DNA of 64,000 nt from JBBPZA01 sp963728925 (lineage in GTDB: Bacteria > Actinomycetota > Thermoleophilia > Solirubrobacterales > Solirubrobacteraceae), in NCBI GenBank assembly GCA_963728925.1, contig CAVSMB010000006.1:1-64000 (forward strand), read 5' to 3'. Position 1 is the stretch's first letter. Each line of letters starts with the position of its first letter. Positions 9,072 through 17,009 of the stretch are shown here, in pieces. The notes beneath the pieces were generated by a model. It was not told where the DNA came from. It did not search any database and was given only the letters and a program-made list of their open reading frames with translations. The translations under genes and the position numbers were made by a program.

Positions 9072-10385
9072 TCAACCTCGGGCCGCGGCCTGAGTGGTTT
9101 TCGCCGCGCCGAGCTTCTCCACGAACCAATCTCCCGCCAGCTCAGCCGCCTCCGCGAGAGCGCCGGGCTCCTCGAACAGGTGGCCGGCGCCGGCGACGAC
9201 GGCAAGCTCGCACTGAGCCGGTATCAACGCCTGGGCCTGGCGGTTCAAACGCAGCACCTCACGGTCGTGACCTCCGACGATGAGCAGGGTGGGGGACTTC
9301 ACCTCGCGCAGGGCGGACCCGGCGAGATCGGGGCGCCCTCCGCGCGAGACCACGGCGCTTACCTCCCAGGGGAGCCGGGAGGCCGCGATCAGCGCCGCGG
9401 CGGCGCCGGTGCTGGCGCCGAAGTATCCGAGCGGAATGGACTGGAGCTCCCGTTGGTCGCGGACCCAGTGGGAGGCACCGAACAGACGGACCCCGAGCAA
9501 CTCCACGGCGAAGACGTTGTCGCGATCTCGCGCCTCCTCCTCCGTAAGCAGGTCGAAGAGCAACGTGGACAGCCTGAGGCCGTGCAGCCTGCGCGCCACC
9601 GCGACGTTGCGGGGGCTGTGGCGGCTGCTGCCGCTTCCGTGCGCAAACAGGACGATGCCGATCGGGTCCGCCGGGACGAACAGCGAGCCCGGCAGCGAGA
9701 TTCCCTCGACCTCGACGGTGACCTCCCGCGTATCGGGCCCGCCGTTGCCGTTGGAGGAATGCAGGAGCCTCAGCACCTCCTCGTCGGTCACCTGGGAGAA
9801 GTCGCGGTACCAGCGACCCACGCCGTCGAGCGAGCGTGGGTTCAAGAGAGTCACGATCTCGTCCGCCTCGGCGGCCAGGCTGCCGACGGCCCCGCGCGCG
9901 CAGACGGGAACGGCCAGCACCAGGCGCTCCGGTTCCTGGCTGCGGATCGCTCGCAGCGCCGCCGTGTCGGTGACGCCGGTTGCGACGCCGTCATCCACCA
10001 CGATCACGGTCCGGCCGGCAAGGTCGAAGGGGGGTCGCTCCCCCCGATACAGAGCCACCCGCCGCGCGAGCTCGGCCGACTCGCGGGCGATGATGAACTG
10101 GAGTTGCTCGTCGCTCACCCCGAGGGCTCTCACCGTCGCCTGATCGATCACGCCGGTTCCGTCCTCGGCGATGGCGCCCATACCCAGTTCGGGATTGCCC
10201 GGCGCACCCAGCTTGCGGACGGCGATCACCTCCAGCGGGGCTCCCAGGGCGGTCGCGATCGGGCGCGCCACCGGCACGCCACCACGGGGAAGCGCCACGA
10301 CGATCGGACTGCGATCCCGAAGGGGCATTAGACGCTCGGCCAGTTTCGCTCCGGCATCTGCGCGATCGCGAAATCCGTCCTCCAT
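9072..10385 (-). CDS. Phosphoribosyltransferase / alpha-beta hydrolase fusion
   Basis: A 437-residue two-domain protein. Residues about 1-205 are a type I phosphoribosyltransferase with PRPP loop VVDDGVATG at 129-137. Residues about 220-437 are a dienelactone-hydrolase-like alpha/beta hydrolase with an apparent triad: Ser in GASTG (S325), Asp in GGHDREV (D374) and His in GAGHLFEE (H402); HGSGSS near 249 forms the oxyanion region. A strong AGAGGAG ribosome-binding site precedes ATG 10385. It is first of a two-gene operon with the erythromycin esterase. The base or nucleotide substrate is unknown. Confidence 0.88.
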   Translation of the reverse strand: MEDGFRDRADAGAKLAERLMPLRDRSPIVVALPRGGVPVARPIATALGAPLEVIAVRKLGAPGNPELGMGAIAEDGTGVIDQATVRALGVSDEQLQFIIARESAELARRVALYRGERPPFDLAGRTVIVVDDGVATGVTDTAALRAIRSQEPERLVLAVPVCARGAVGSLAAEADEIVTLLNPRSLDGVGRWYRDFSQVTDEEVLRLLHSSNGNGGPDTREVTVEVEGISLPGSLFVPADPIGIVLFAHGSGSSRHSPRNVAVARRLHGLRLSTLLFDLLTEEEARDRDNVFAVELLGVRLFGASHWVRDQRELQSIPLGYFGASTGAAAALIAASRLPWEVSAVVSRGGRPDLAGSALREVKSPTLLIVGGHDREVLRLNRQAQALIPAQCELAVVAGAGHLFEEPGALAEAAELAGDWFVEKLGAAKTTQAAARG

Positions 10386-10439
10386 CTCGGAACTCCTCTC
10401 AGGTGCAGCAAATCCCTAGCCCGGTCGGGGCTCGCGCGG

Positions 10440-10658
10440 TCAGTCGACGCGTCCGGCGTGAACGAAGTGCACGCCTTCGGTGGGGAAGAACACGGACTCG
10501 TGGCGCTCGTCCCAGCGAACGCGGTAGTGCTCGTGCCCGGCCTCCCCGAGGATCTCGACGACCTGACCGCGCCGTGGCGCGTTGCCGGGCAGCCCTGCGA
10601 CCTCGATCCAGTCGCCCTCGTGAACCTTGCCTGGGTTCCGATCGCGATCGACGCTCAT
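10440..10658 (-). CDS. DUF1918 domain protein
   Basis: A 72-residue protein matching the small SH3-like DUF1918 family: EGDWIEVAG opening strand, a GQVVEILGEAG middle and YRVRWDERHESVFFP, the family's hallmark C-terminal strand pair. An in-frame upstream extension to 10700 is possible, but ATG 10658 has a GGAGG ribosome-binding site and fits the family length. Function is unknown; in other actinobacteria these proteins often neighbour stress genes. It lies 54 bases upstream of the phosphoribosyltransferase fusion on the same strand and may be co-transcribed. Confidence 0.8.
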   Translation of the reverse strand: MSVDRDRNPGKVHEGDWIEVAGLPGNAPRRGQVVEILGEAGHEHYRVRWDERHESVFFPTEGVHFVHAGRVD

Positions 10659-10795
10659 GCCGCCGCCCTCCGTTCGGGTGCCTTCCAAGCAGCGAACCAC
10701 CGGCGCGGTCGCGTGCCATCCGGGGCGACCACCGGCGCGGCTTTCGGAGAACTACCGGCGCGATCGCGAGCGCCGCGCTTGTCAGGCGACGGTGA

Positions 10796-11208
10796 GCAGC
10801 TCGCGCGCCGCGGCTGGTAGAGACGCCGAAACCACGCGGAAGCAGCGGCCTGCGGCCAGCGCGCGACGCCCGGCGAATCCTCGATCTCGGCACGGGTGAT
10901 GGACGCCTGCTCGCTCTGCTGCGGATGGGCCGACCCGACAGCGTCGGCGTTGGGCTCGACGTGTCCGAGCCGATGATCGAAGCCGCGCGCGAGCGGTTTG
11001 CCGACCAGGCGGGTGTGGAGGTCGTGCGACATGACCTTGCCGAGCCGATACCCGACCTCGGCAGCTTCGACGCCGTCGTGTCCTGCTTTGCGATCCACCA
11101 CGTCCACGGCACACGCAAGCGCACGCTCTATGCGGAGGCCTTCGATCGGCTCGTGCCGGGGGCGTGTTCTGCAACCTCGAACATGTCGCCTCGCCGACTG
11201 CGCGCTTA
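10796..11208 (+). pseudogene. 5' exon of intron-split class I SAM methyltransferase
   Basis: The frame shows a Rossmann methyltransferase core: SAM-binding RRILDLGTGDGRLLALL (motif I), GVGLDVSEPMIEAARERF, then DAVVSCFAIHHV (motif IV). The family continues PGGVFCNLEHVASPTARLHRAF, and that text is readable here only after a one-base shift: the run at 11158-11162 has five Gs where six would keep frame. The normal N-terminal 40-50 residues are not recognisable, and an in-frame TGA lies at 10793. The coding segment is interrupted at about 11208 by the first of four group II introns and resumes at 18960. Function could return only if all introns splice; even then the G-run shift damages about 15 residues. 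Confidence 0.8.
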
Positions 11209-13174
11209 GAGCGCCGGGATAAACCGGCATGGAGAAAGTTGTGAACACGAACGCAGGAGGTCGGACGGTTTTGTTTGATGGTGGTCCCGCTGCCTGCGGT
11301 GCTGTAGAAGAGATAGAGGTTGTTTGGCCCTCTGGAGCCGCCCTGCGGGGGGAGGCTTCAAACCGCCCACAGCTGCATTGGCTGAAGACCGTTGTGGTGA
11401 ACGTCGTGGGAAAAGGCGTGGCTAGATCGCGTCAGGTGCGGGTCGGGAAGATGAGCGATGGACGAAAGTCCTCTGCCGTTGACGTGTCGAAAGCCGGAAA
11501 GACGACGTCGAAACCAGGGTTGCTTCTTCGTCCTGGGATGAGCCTGGGGGTTACCCGTTTACTGCCCAGGCGGCGTCCGGCATACAGGCAGCATGATCCC
11601 GGCCGAGGCTCTTCTATGGAACGTGTGAAGGCGTGCCCGGACACTGCCGTTGGGAGACCGGCGGCGAGAGGGAGAACTCCAAACGGCGGAATCCGTGAGG
11701 AGCAGAGTACCGTCGCCGGGCACGCTGGCGGACTCGCCCGTAGTAGCTGGGAAGCTTCCGCGTATCGCAGCGGGGGTGGAGCCAAGGGGCGGGGTCGTCC
11801 AGGCTGGTGGATGCGGTCAACCGCAAGGAAGGAATCGCGTGCATGAGCCGAGGCTGAAGGGCAAGTCGCATGACATCCCCAAGCGACTGGTGTGGGATGC
11901 GTGGCTGAAGGTCAAGGACAATGGCGGAGCGGCCGGGGCCGACGGCGTGACGATCGAGCAGTTCGAGGAGAACCTTTCGGGGAACCTCTACGTGCTGTGG
12001 AATCGGATGTCGTCGGGGTCGTACTTTCCCGGGCCGGTCCGGGCGGTGGAGATACCCAAGAAGGACGGGACCAGAGTGCTCGGCATACCAAATGTCGTCG
12101 ACCGGGTCGCGCAAGCGGCGGCGGCGATGGCGTTGGAGTCCAGCGTGGAGCCGATCTTCCACGAGGACTCCTACGGCTACCGTCCCGGGCGTGCGCCCGC
12201 GGACGCGGTCGCCGTTTGCCGGGAGCGGTGCTTCAGGAGGGACTGGGTTGTCGATCTTGACATCCGGGCCTTCTTTGACTCCGTGCCGTGGGAGCTGATG
12301 CTGAGGGCGGTCGCGCACCACACCGACCAGAAATGGGTCGTGATGTACGTGGAGCGCTGGCTGAAGGCCCCGAGGCAAAAGCCCGATGGGGGGCTGGTCC
12401 AGAGGGTCAAGGGCACGCCGCAAGGCAGCCCGATCTCCCCTGTCCTCGCCAACCTGTTTCTGCATTATGGGCTTGATGCGTGGATGGTCAGGGAGTTCCC
12501 GACCGTCCGGTTCGAGCGCTTTGCAGACGATGCGGTGATCCATTGCGTCAGCGAACGCCAGGCCCGCCAGGTACGGGACGCGGTCGCGCGTCGGCTCGCC
12601 GAGGTCGGGCTGGAACTTCATCCCGACAAGACGAGGATCGTGTATTGCAAGGACAGCAACCGCCGCGGAACCTACGAGCAGGTCTCGTTCACGTTCTGCG
12701 GCTACACGTTCCGGCCCCGAGGGGCGTACAACAAGCGTCAGCACGTGGCCTTCACGGCCTTCTTGCCGGCGGTCTCTCCGGGCAAGCTGACGGCGATGAG
12801 CCGCCGGGTCTCTTCCTGGCGGATTCATCGGCGTGTGAACCTGACCCTCGACGACCTCGCAGCCGGGATCAATCTGGTGCTGCGGGGTTGGTTCGCGTAC
12901 TTCACCGCGTTCTACCCGAGCGCGGTGATCCCGCTCTGCCAGCGCATCGATCGCCATCTGGTGCGCTGGGCGAGGTGGAAGTACAAGCGGCTAGAGCGCA
13001 GCGGCAAACGGGCACGAGCGTGGTTGAAGGGGGTCCATTGTCGGGCTCCTGAGCTGTTCGTGCACTGGCGGTTCTGCGCTCCGCCCGGATAACTGGACGG
13101 CACGAGCCGTATGAGTCGAGAGGCTCACGTGCGGATCTGTGGGGGCCGGCGGGTGAAATTCCCGCCGGCTACCC
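11209..13174 (+). mobile_element. Group II intron 1 (with ORF)
   Basis: A self-splicing retroelement of about 1.97 kb. The proposed 5' end is GAGCGCCGGG at 11209 (consensus GUGYG, here with A at position 2), directly followed by the hairpin GCCGG-GATAAA-CCGGC. Domain I/III-type conserved stretches fill 11230-11830, the maturase lies in domain IV, domain V is at 13104-13139 (GAGCCGTATGAG ... CTCACGTGCGGATC) and domain VI is a long hairpin at about 13141-13174 with the bulged A in CTACCC. The 3' boundary could lie anywhere from 13174 to 13181, because the usual AY terminus is not clear where intron 2 begins. It sits sense to the methyltransferase. Confidence 0.8.
11839..13092 (+). CDS. ltrA: Group II intron reverse transcriptase/maturase (intron 1)
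   Basis: A 417-residue intron-encoded protein that helps fold its intron for splicing and copies it during retrohoming. RT blocks are in order: DIPKRLVWDAW, GAAGADGVT, the YGYRPGR block, DLDIRAFFDSV (first catalytic Asp), GTPQGSPISPVLANLFLHY, then catalytic RFADDAVIH, where the usual YADD is FADD. A maturase (X) domain follows, with RGWFAYFTAFY. No HNH endonuclease domain is evident. GTG 11839 is preferred because AAGGAAGGA lies 6 bases upstream; longer in-frame extensions run back through ribozyme domains and are not protein-like. Confidence 0.9.
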   Translation: MHEPRLKGKSHDIPKRLVWDAWLKVKDNGGAAGADGVTIEQFEENLSGNLYVLWNRMSSGSYFPGPVRAVEIPKKDGTRVLGIPNVVDRVAQAAAAMALESSVEPIFHEDSYGYRPGRAPADAVAVCRERCFRRDWVVDLDIRAFFDSVPWELMLRAVAHHTDQKWVVMYVERWLKAPRQKPDGGLVQRVKGTPQGSPISPVLANLFLHYGLDAWMVREFPTVRFERFADDAVIHCVSERQARQVRDAVARRLAEVGLELHPDKTRIVYCKDSNRRGTYEQVSFTFCGYTFRPRGAYNKRQHVAFTAFLPAVSPGKLTAMSRRVSSWRIHRRVNLTLDDLAAGINLVLRGWFAYFTAFYPSAVIPLCQRIDRHLVRWARWKYKRLERSGKRARAWLKGVHCRAPELFVHWRFCAPPG

Positions 13175-15059
13175 GGCGAATGAGAGAGTCCGACACTGAA
13201 GGAGTAGCGATCCACGGTGGCCCTGAGTCATGCGTCGGCGTTCGTGAGGGCGTCGGCGAAGCGTTGACAGGGGTACGTGCAGGCTGGGCTATTGAGCCGC
13301 GAAATCAAGGGTTTCGGGGTGCCGTCGTCGTTAAGCGAGGCGGAAGGCAACATCGCTGGTCGCGTTATCGCGAGCTGCCAGCGGACCCCGCGCGGTCGAA
13401 GAACCTGTGCATGCACGGAATCTTCATGCGCGAGAACCGGGAGGCCTCGCGGTCGCCCGCCCACGTGATCTGGGGGCGGGCCGCTCAGGGAAGGCCAGGC
13501 CGCACGCCTGAGATGCACGATCGCGAGGAGTCAGACAGCCCCGTAGTACCGACGAAGCCGTCGAACAACGCCACCGTGGTGGCCGCGGAGGTGGTGGAGG
13601 GAAGGGGGCTGGCCAAGGGGAACACGGCCAGCAAAACGCGCCCCGGACACAGCGCCGGACTGAGCGCGCCAAGTGCGCTGGATCGTGTGCGCCGAGTCGC
13701 ACAGCAGGACAAGGACGCGCGGTTCACTGCGCTCTTGCACCACGCCAGCCTGGATCGCCTGCGGGCGGCCTATGAGGCGCTGAGCCCGAGGGCCGCGGCG
13801 GGCGTGGATGGCGTGACGTGGCGGGCCTACGGTCAGGACCTGGAGGCCAGCCTCCAGGATCTGCACCGGCGGGTCCAGCAAGGGGCGTTCCGGGCGAAGC
13901 CGTCTCGCAGGAGCTACATCTCGAAGGCGGACGGGCGGCTGCGGCCACTCGGTATCGCCGCGCTGGAGGACAAGATCGTCCAGCGCGCCGTTGTCGAGGT
14001 GCTCAACAGCGTCTACGAGGCCGACTTCCTCGGCTTCTCCTATGGATTCCGTGCCGGGCGCAGCCCGCATCACGCGTTGGATGCGCTCGCAGCCGGGATC
14101 CTGAAGAAGCGGGTGAACTGGGTGCTCGACGCGGACATCCGCGACTTCTTCACCAGCCTTGATCACCGCTGGCTGGAGAGGTTCCTCGAGCTCCGGATCG
14201 CGGACCGCAGGGTCCTGCGCCTCATCCAGAAATGGTTGAGCGCAGGCGTCATCGAGAACGGGGCCTGGAGCGACAGTGATCAGGGGGCGCCGCAAGGAGC
14301 ATCGGCATCGCCGCTGCTGGCGAACGTCTACCTGCACTACGTCCTTGACCTGTGGGCTCAGCAATGGAGACGCCGCCACGCGCACGGCGACATGATCATC
14401 GTGCGCTACGGCGACGACTTCGTCGCGGGCTTTGAGCACCACGAGGATGCGCAGCGGTTCCACGCCGACCTTCGCGAGCGATTCGCGACGTTCTGCCTGG
14501 AGCTCAACGCCGACAAGACGCGGCTGATCGAGTTCGGGCGGTTCGCCGCCCTGGACCGCAAGCGGCGGGGCCTCGGCGGGCCGGAGACGTTCGACTTTCT
14601 CGGCTTCACGCACATCTGCGCGAAGACCAGGAAGGGGCGCTTCATGCTCAAGCGCGTCACGATCTCAAAGCGGATGCGGGCCAAGCTGCGCGAGCTAAAG
14701 CTCGCGCTCATGCAACGCCGGCACCTGCCCATCCCCGAGCAGGGCCGCTGGCTGGCAAGCGTGGTGCGAGGGCACCTCGCCTACTACGCCGTGCCCGGCA
14801 ACAGCGACGCGATCATCGCCTTCCGCACGCAGGCAACACGGCACTGGCGTCGGGCGCTCCGGCGCCGCAGCCAGCGCTCACGCCTGGACTGGAAGCGCAT
14901 GAACCGCCTCGCCACTCGATGGCTCCCACCCGCCCGCATCACGCACCCCTACCCCGACGCGCGATTCGACGCTCGCACCCAAGGCAGGAGCCCAGTGCGT
15001 TAGCAGCGCACGCTGGGATCTGCGCGGGGGGCCGCCCGCAAGGGCGGTCCCTACCGCGA
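13175..15059 (+). mobile_element. Group II intron 2 (with ORF)
   Basis: A second sense-oriented intron of about 1.88 kb, of a different lineage from intron 1. The 5' end is not exactly placed: GCGAATGAGAGAGTCC at 13176-13191 follows intron 1 directly and lacks a perfect GUGYG. Domain V is clear at about 14988-15022: GAGCCCAGTGCG and CGCACGCTGGGATC pair around a short TTAGCAG loop, with an AGC-type triad. Domain VI follows as GGGGCCGCCC-GCAA-GGGCGGTCC with CTACC. Intron 3 starts at 15060. The reverse transcriptase stop codon falls inside the domain V loop. Confidence 0.75.
13513..15003 (+). CDS. ltrA: Group II intron reverse transcriptase/maturase (intron 2)
   Basis: A 496-residue intron-encoded protein of the family whose leader reads SDSPVVPTKP and EVVEGRGLAKGN. 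RT blocks: RFTALLHHASLDRLRAAY, GVDGVTWRAY, YISKADGRLRPLGIAALEDK, GFSYGFRAGRSPH, LDADIRDFFTSLDH (Asp), QGAPQGASASPLLANVYLHY and catalytic VRYGDDFVAGF. The YGDD box is uncommon, since most group II enzymes have YADD. The maturase region contains GHLAYYAVPGN. No endonuclease domain is seen. ATG 13513 is chosen; the frame remains open 134 codons upstream through intron 1 domain V and intron 2 domain I, which is ribozyme sequence. The TAG stop lies within domain V. Confidence 0.88.
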   Translation: MHDREESDSPVVPTKPSNNATVVAAEVVEGRGLAKGNTASKTRPGHSAGLSAPSALDRVRRVAQQDKDARFTALLHHASLDRLRAAYEALSPRAAAGVDGVTWRAYGQDLEASLQDLHRRVQQGAFRAKPSRRSYISKADGRLRPLGIAALEDKIVQRAVVEVLNSVYEADFLGFSYGFRAGRSPHHALDALAAGILKKRVNWVLDADIRDFFTSLDHRWLERFLELRIADRRVLRLIQKWLSAGVIENGAWSDSDQGAPQGASASPLLANVYLHYVLDLWAQQWRRRHAHGDMIIVRYGDDFVAGFEHHEDAQRFHADLRERFATFCLELNADKTRLIEFGRFAALDRKRRGLGGPETFDFLGFTHICAKTRKGRFMLKRVTISKRMRAKLRELKLALMQRRHLPIPEQGRWLASVVRGHLAYYAVPGNSDAIIAFRTQATRHWRRALRRRSQRSRLDWKRMNRLATRWLPPARITHPYPDARFDARTQGRSPVR

Positions 15060-17009
15060 GTGCGCCCAGCATGACCAGCAGCTCGGGGGTGCGAGTCCCC
15101 TGTGGAGGTTGATGGCACCAACCACAAGTCAATGGCAACTGCGTCGTCGTGAGGCGGGGTGGGAAGGAAGCCGGAGACGAAGTCGCGACCCTAGGAACAC
15201 ATGGCTCGTCGCCGTCGGGCGACGGGCTGCGCGTATAAGGCGTGGCGGTCCGGGCGAGCCGGCTCGGCATGGCGAAGCCCTATGTCCATCAAGGGGCCGT
15301 TACGTAGACGCGGTGGGTGCGCGATGAAGGTTGCTGGTCTTACCTGGGGAGATCTCCACGGGTGTCTCGGGATGCCCGTCCACGCATGGCGTGTTCGTCG
15401 GGTGGGATGGGACGGCGGTGCTCGTGAGGGCGCCGCTCGCCGTGGAGAAGTCAGCAGACGCCGTAGTACCAGCGGGGATCGTTATCGCTGGGAAGGGCTG
15501 AACGCGAAGCCGAGCGCCAAGACGTTCGTGCTCGCGATCGTTGCGTTGACGGCAGCCAACCCCCGCGGGGGCCTGGCCGGGAGGGTCCAGAGGTGAAGCC
15601 CGAGGATCTCCGGTCAGGGCGCAGCAGCGATCCGGCGCCGGACGACACCGCCGCTCACCCCGCCAAGGCGGGCTCCTTGTGGGAGCAGTTCCTGGCCCGC
15701 GGGAATCTCGCCGAGGCACTCAGACGCGTCGAGCAGAACGCCGGTGCCCCAGGCATCGACGGGCTGAGCACCAAGGAGCTCCGGCCGTGGTTGCATGACC
15801 ACTGGGCGGAGGTCAGCTCGCAGCTCGAGGCGGGCACTTACCGGCCGCAGCCTGTCCGCAGGGTGATGATCCCCAAGCCCTCGGGCGGGCAGCGCAAGCT
15901 GGAAGTGCCGGCTGCGGTGGATCGAATGATCTGCCAGGCCATCGCGCAGGTGCTCACGCCTGTCTTCGACCCGCAGTTCCATCCCCACAGCTTCGGCTTC
16001 CGGCCGGGGCGCTCGCAGCATCATGCTGTGGAGCGGGCACGCCAGTTCATCGCTGATGGCGCGGTGTGGTGCGTCGATTTTGATCTCGACTCGTTTTTCG
16101 ATCGCGTTCAGCACGACGTTCTGATGGCCAGGGTCGCACGACGGGTTCATGACAAACGGCTGCTCGGGCTGATCCGGCGCTACCTCCAGGCGGGGGTCAT
16201 GGATGGCGGGCTGGTGCACGCGACGACGGAGGGAACCCCGCAGGGTTCGCCGCTTTCGCCGCTGCTCAGCAACGTCATGCTTGACGACCTCGACTGGGAG
16301 CTGGAGCGGCGCGGGCACCGGTTCGTGCGCTACGCCGACGATGGGCGCATCTACGTCCACAGTCGACGGGCGGGCGAGCGGGTCATGGCGAGCATCACGC
16401 AATACGTCGAGCAGCGCCTGAAGCTCAGAGTCAACCGCGAGAAATCGGTGGTGGCCCGGGCGCTGAGGCGACCCTTTCTAGGGTTCTGCCTCCGGCCCCG
16501 CATGGGTGACGTCAGGGTGCTGGTGGACCCCAAGGCCCTCAAGAGGGCAAAGGACCGCCTGCGCGCTCTCACCTCGCGGCGCTGGGGCGTCTCGATGGAG
16601 CGGAGGATCGATGAGATCAACCGCTTCACGGTCGGATGGACGGCCTACTTCAAGCTGGCCGACACCCCGACCCCGTTCGAGGATCTCGACGAATGGCTCA
16701 GACGCCGACTACGGCAAGTGCGATGGAAGGAGTGGAAGCGCCCCCGCACGCGGAGGCGCAACCTGCGAGCGAGAGATATCTCCGAGGCGACCGCCCGCAG
16801 GTGGGCGTCCTCGCGCAAGGGGTACTGGCGCATCGCCGGATCCAAAGTCCTCGCCGTCGCCCTCCCCAACGGCTACTGGACCGACCTCGGCCTGCAGGGA
16901 TTCCTCGATCCCTACCGCCGCTTCCGGGAATGCTGAGCGAACCGCCGGATGCGGACCCGCACGTCCGGTGGTGTGGGGGGCGCCGGGGTCAGCCCGGCGC
17001 CTACCCGAT
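15060..17009 (+). mobile_element. Group II intron 3, class C
   Basis: Exactly 1950 nt by the proposed ends: 5' GTGCGCCCAGCATGACC at 15060 and 3' CCTACCCGAT at 17009. Domain V at about 16941-16973 has arms ACCGCCGGA and TCCGGTGGT plus TGCG/CGCA around GACC, with the CGC triad typical of class C rather than AGC. Domain VI is GGCGCCGGG-GTCA-GCCCGGCGCC with the branch A in CTACCC. The 5' half is nearly identical in layout to intron 4. It starts immediately after the domain VI hairpin of intron 2 and ends one base before intron 4, so no exon sequence separates them. Confidence 0.85.
15593..16936 (+). CDS. Class C group II intron reverse transcriptase (intron 3)
   Basis: A 447-residue enzyme of the GsI-IIC type (compact RT plus X domain, no endonuclease). 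Visible blocks: LWEQFLARGNLAEALRRVEQ, GAPGIDGLS, PVRRVMIPKPSGGQRKLEVP, SFGFRPGRSQHHAV, VDFDLDSFFDRVQHDVLMAR, EGTPQGSPLSPLLSNVMLDD and catalytic RFVRYADDGRIYV. The thumb/X region ends WKEWKRPRTRRRNLRA and KGYWRIAGSKVLAVALPNGY, characteristic of class C. GTG 15593 lies just downstream of a GGGAGGG stretch. The stop codon immediately precedes domain V. All catalytic residues are intact, so mobility and splicing are plausible. Confidence 0.92.
   Translation: MKPEDLRSGRSSDPAPDDTAAHPAKAGSLWEQFLARGNLAEALRRVEQNAGAPGIDGLSTKELRPWLHDHWAEVSSQLEAGTYRPQPVRRVMIPKPSGGQRKLEVPAAVDRMICQAIAQVLTPVFDPQFHPHSFGFRPGRSQHHAVERARQFIADGAVWCVDFDLDSFFDRVQHDVLMARVARRVHDKRLLGLIRRYLQAGVMDGGLVHATTEGTPQGSPLSPLLSNVMLDDLDWELERRGHRFVRYADDGRIYVHSRRAGERVMASITQYVEQRLKLRVNREKSVVARALRRPFLGFCLRPRMGDVRVLVDPKALKRAKDRLRALTSRRWGVSMERRIDEINRFTVGWTAYFKLADTPTPFEDLDEWLRRRLRQVRWKEWKRPRTRRRNLRARDISEATARRWASSRKGYWRIAGSKVLAVALPNGYWTDLGLQGFLDPYRRFREC

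Noticed and set aside
1189..10700. DosR-type palindromic box
   Set aside because: I looked for GGGAC...GTCCC upstream of the dormancy-like genes and did not find one, so the comparison rests on gene content only.
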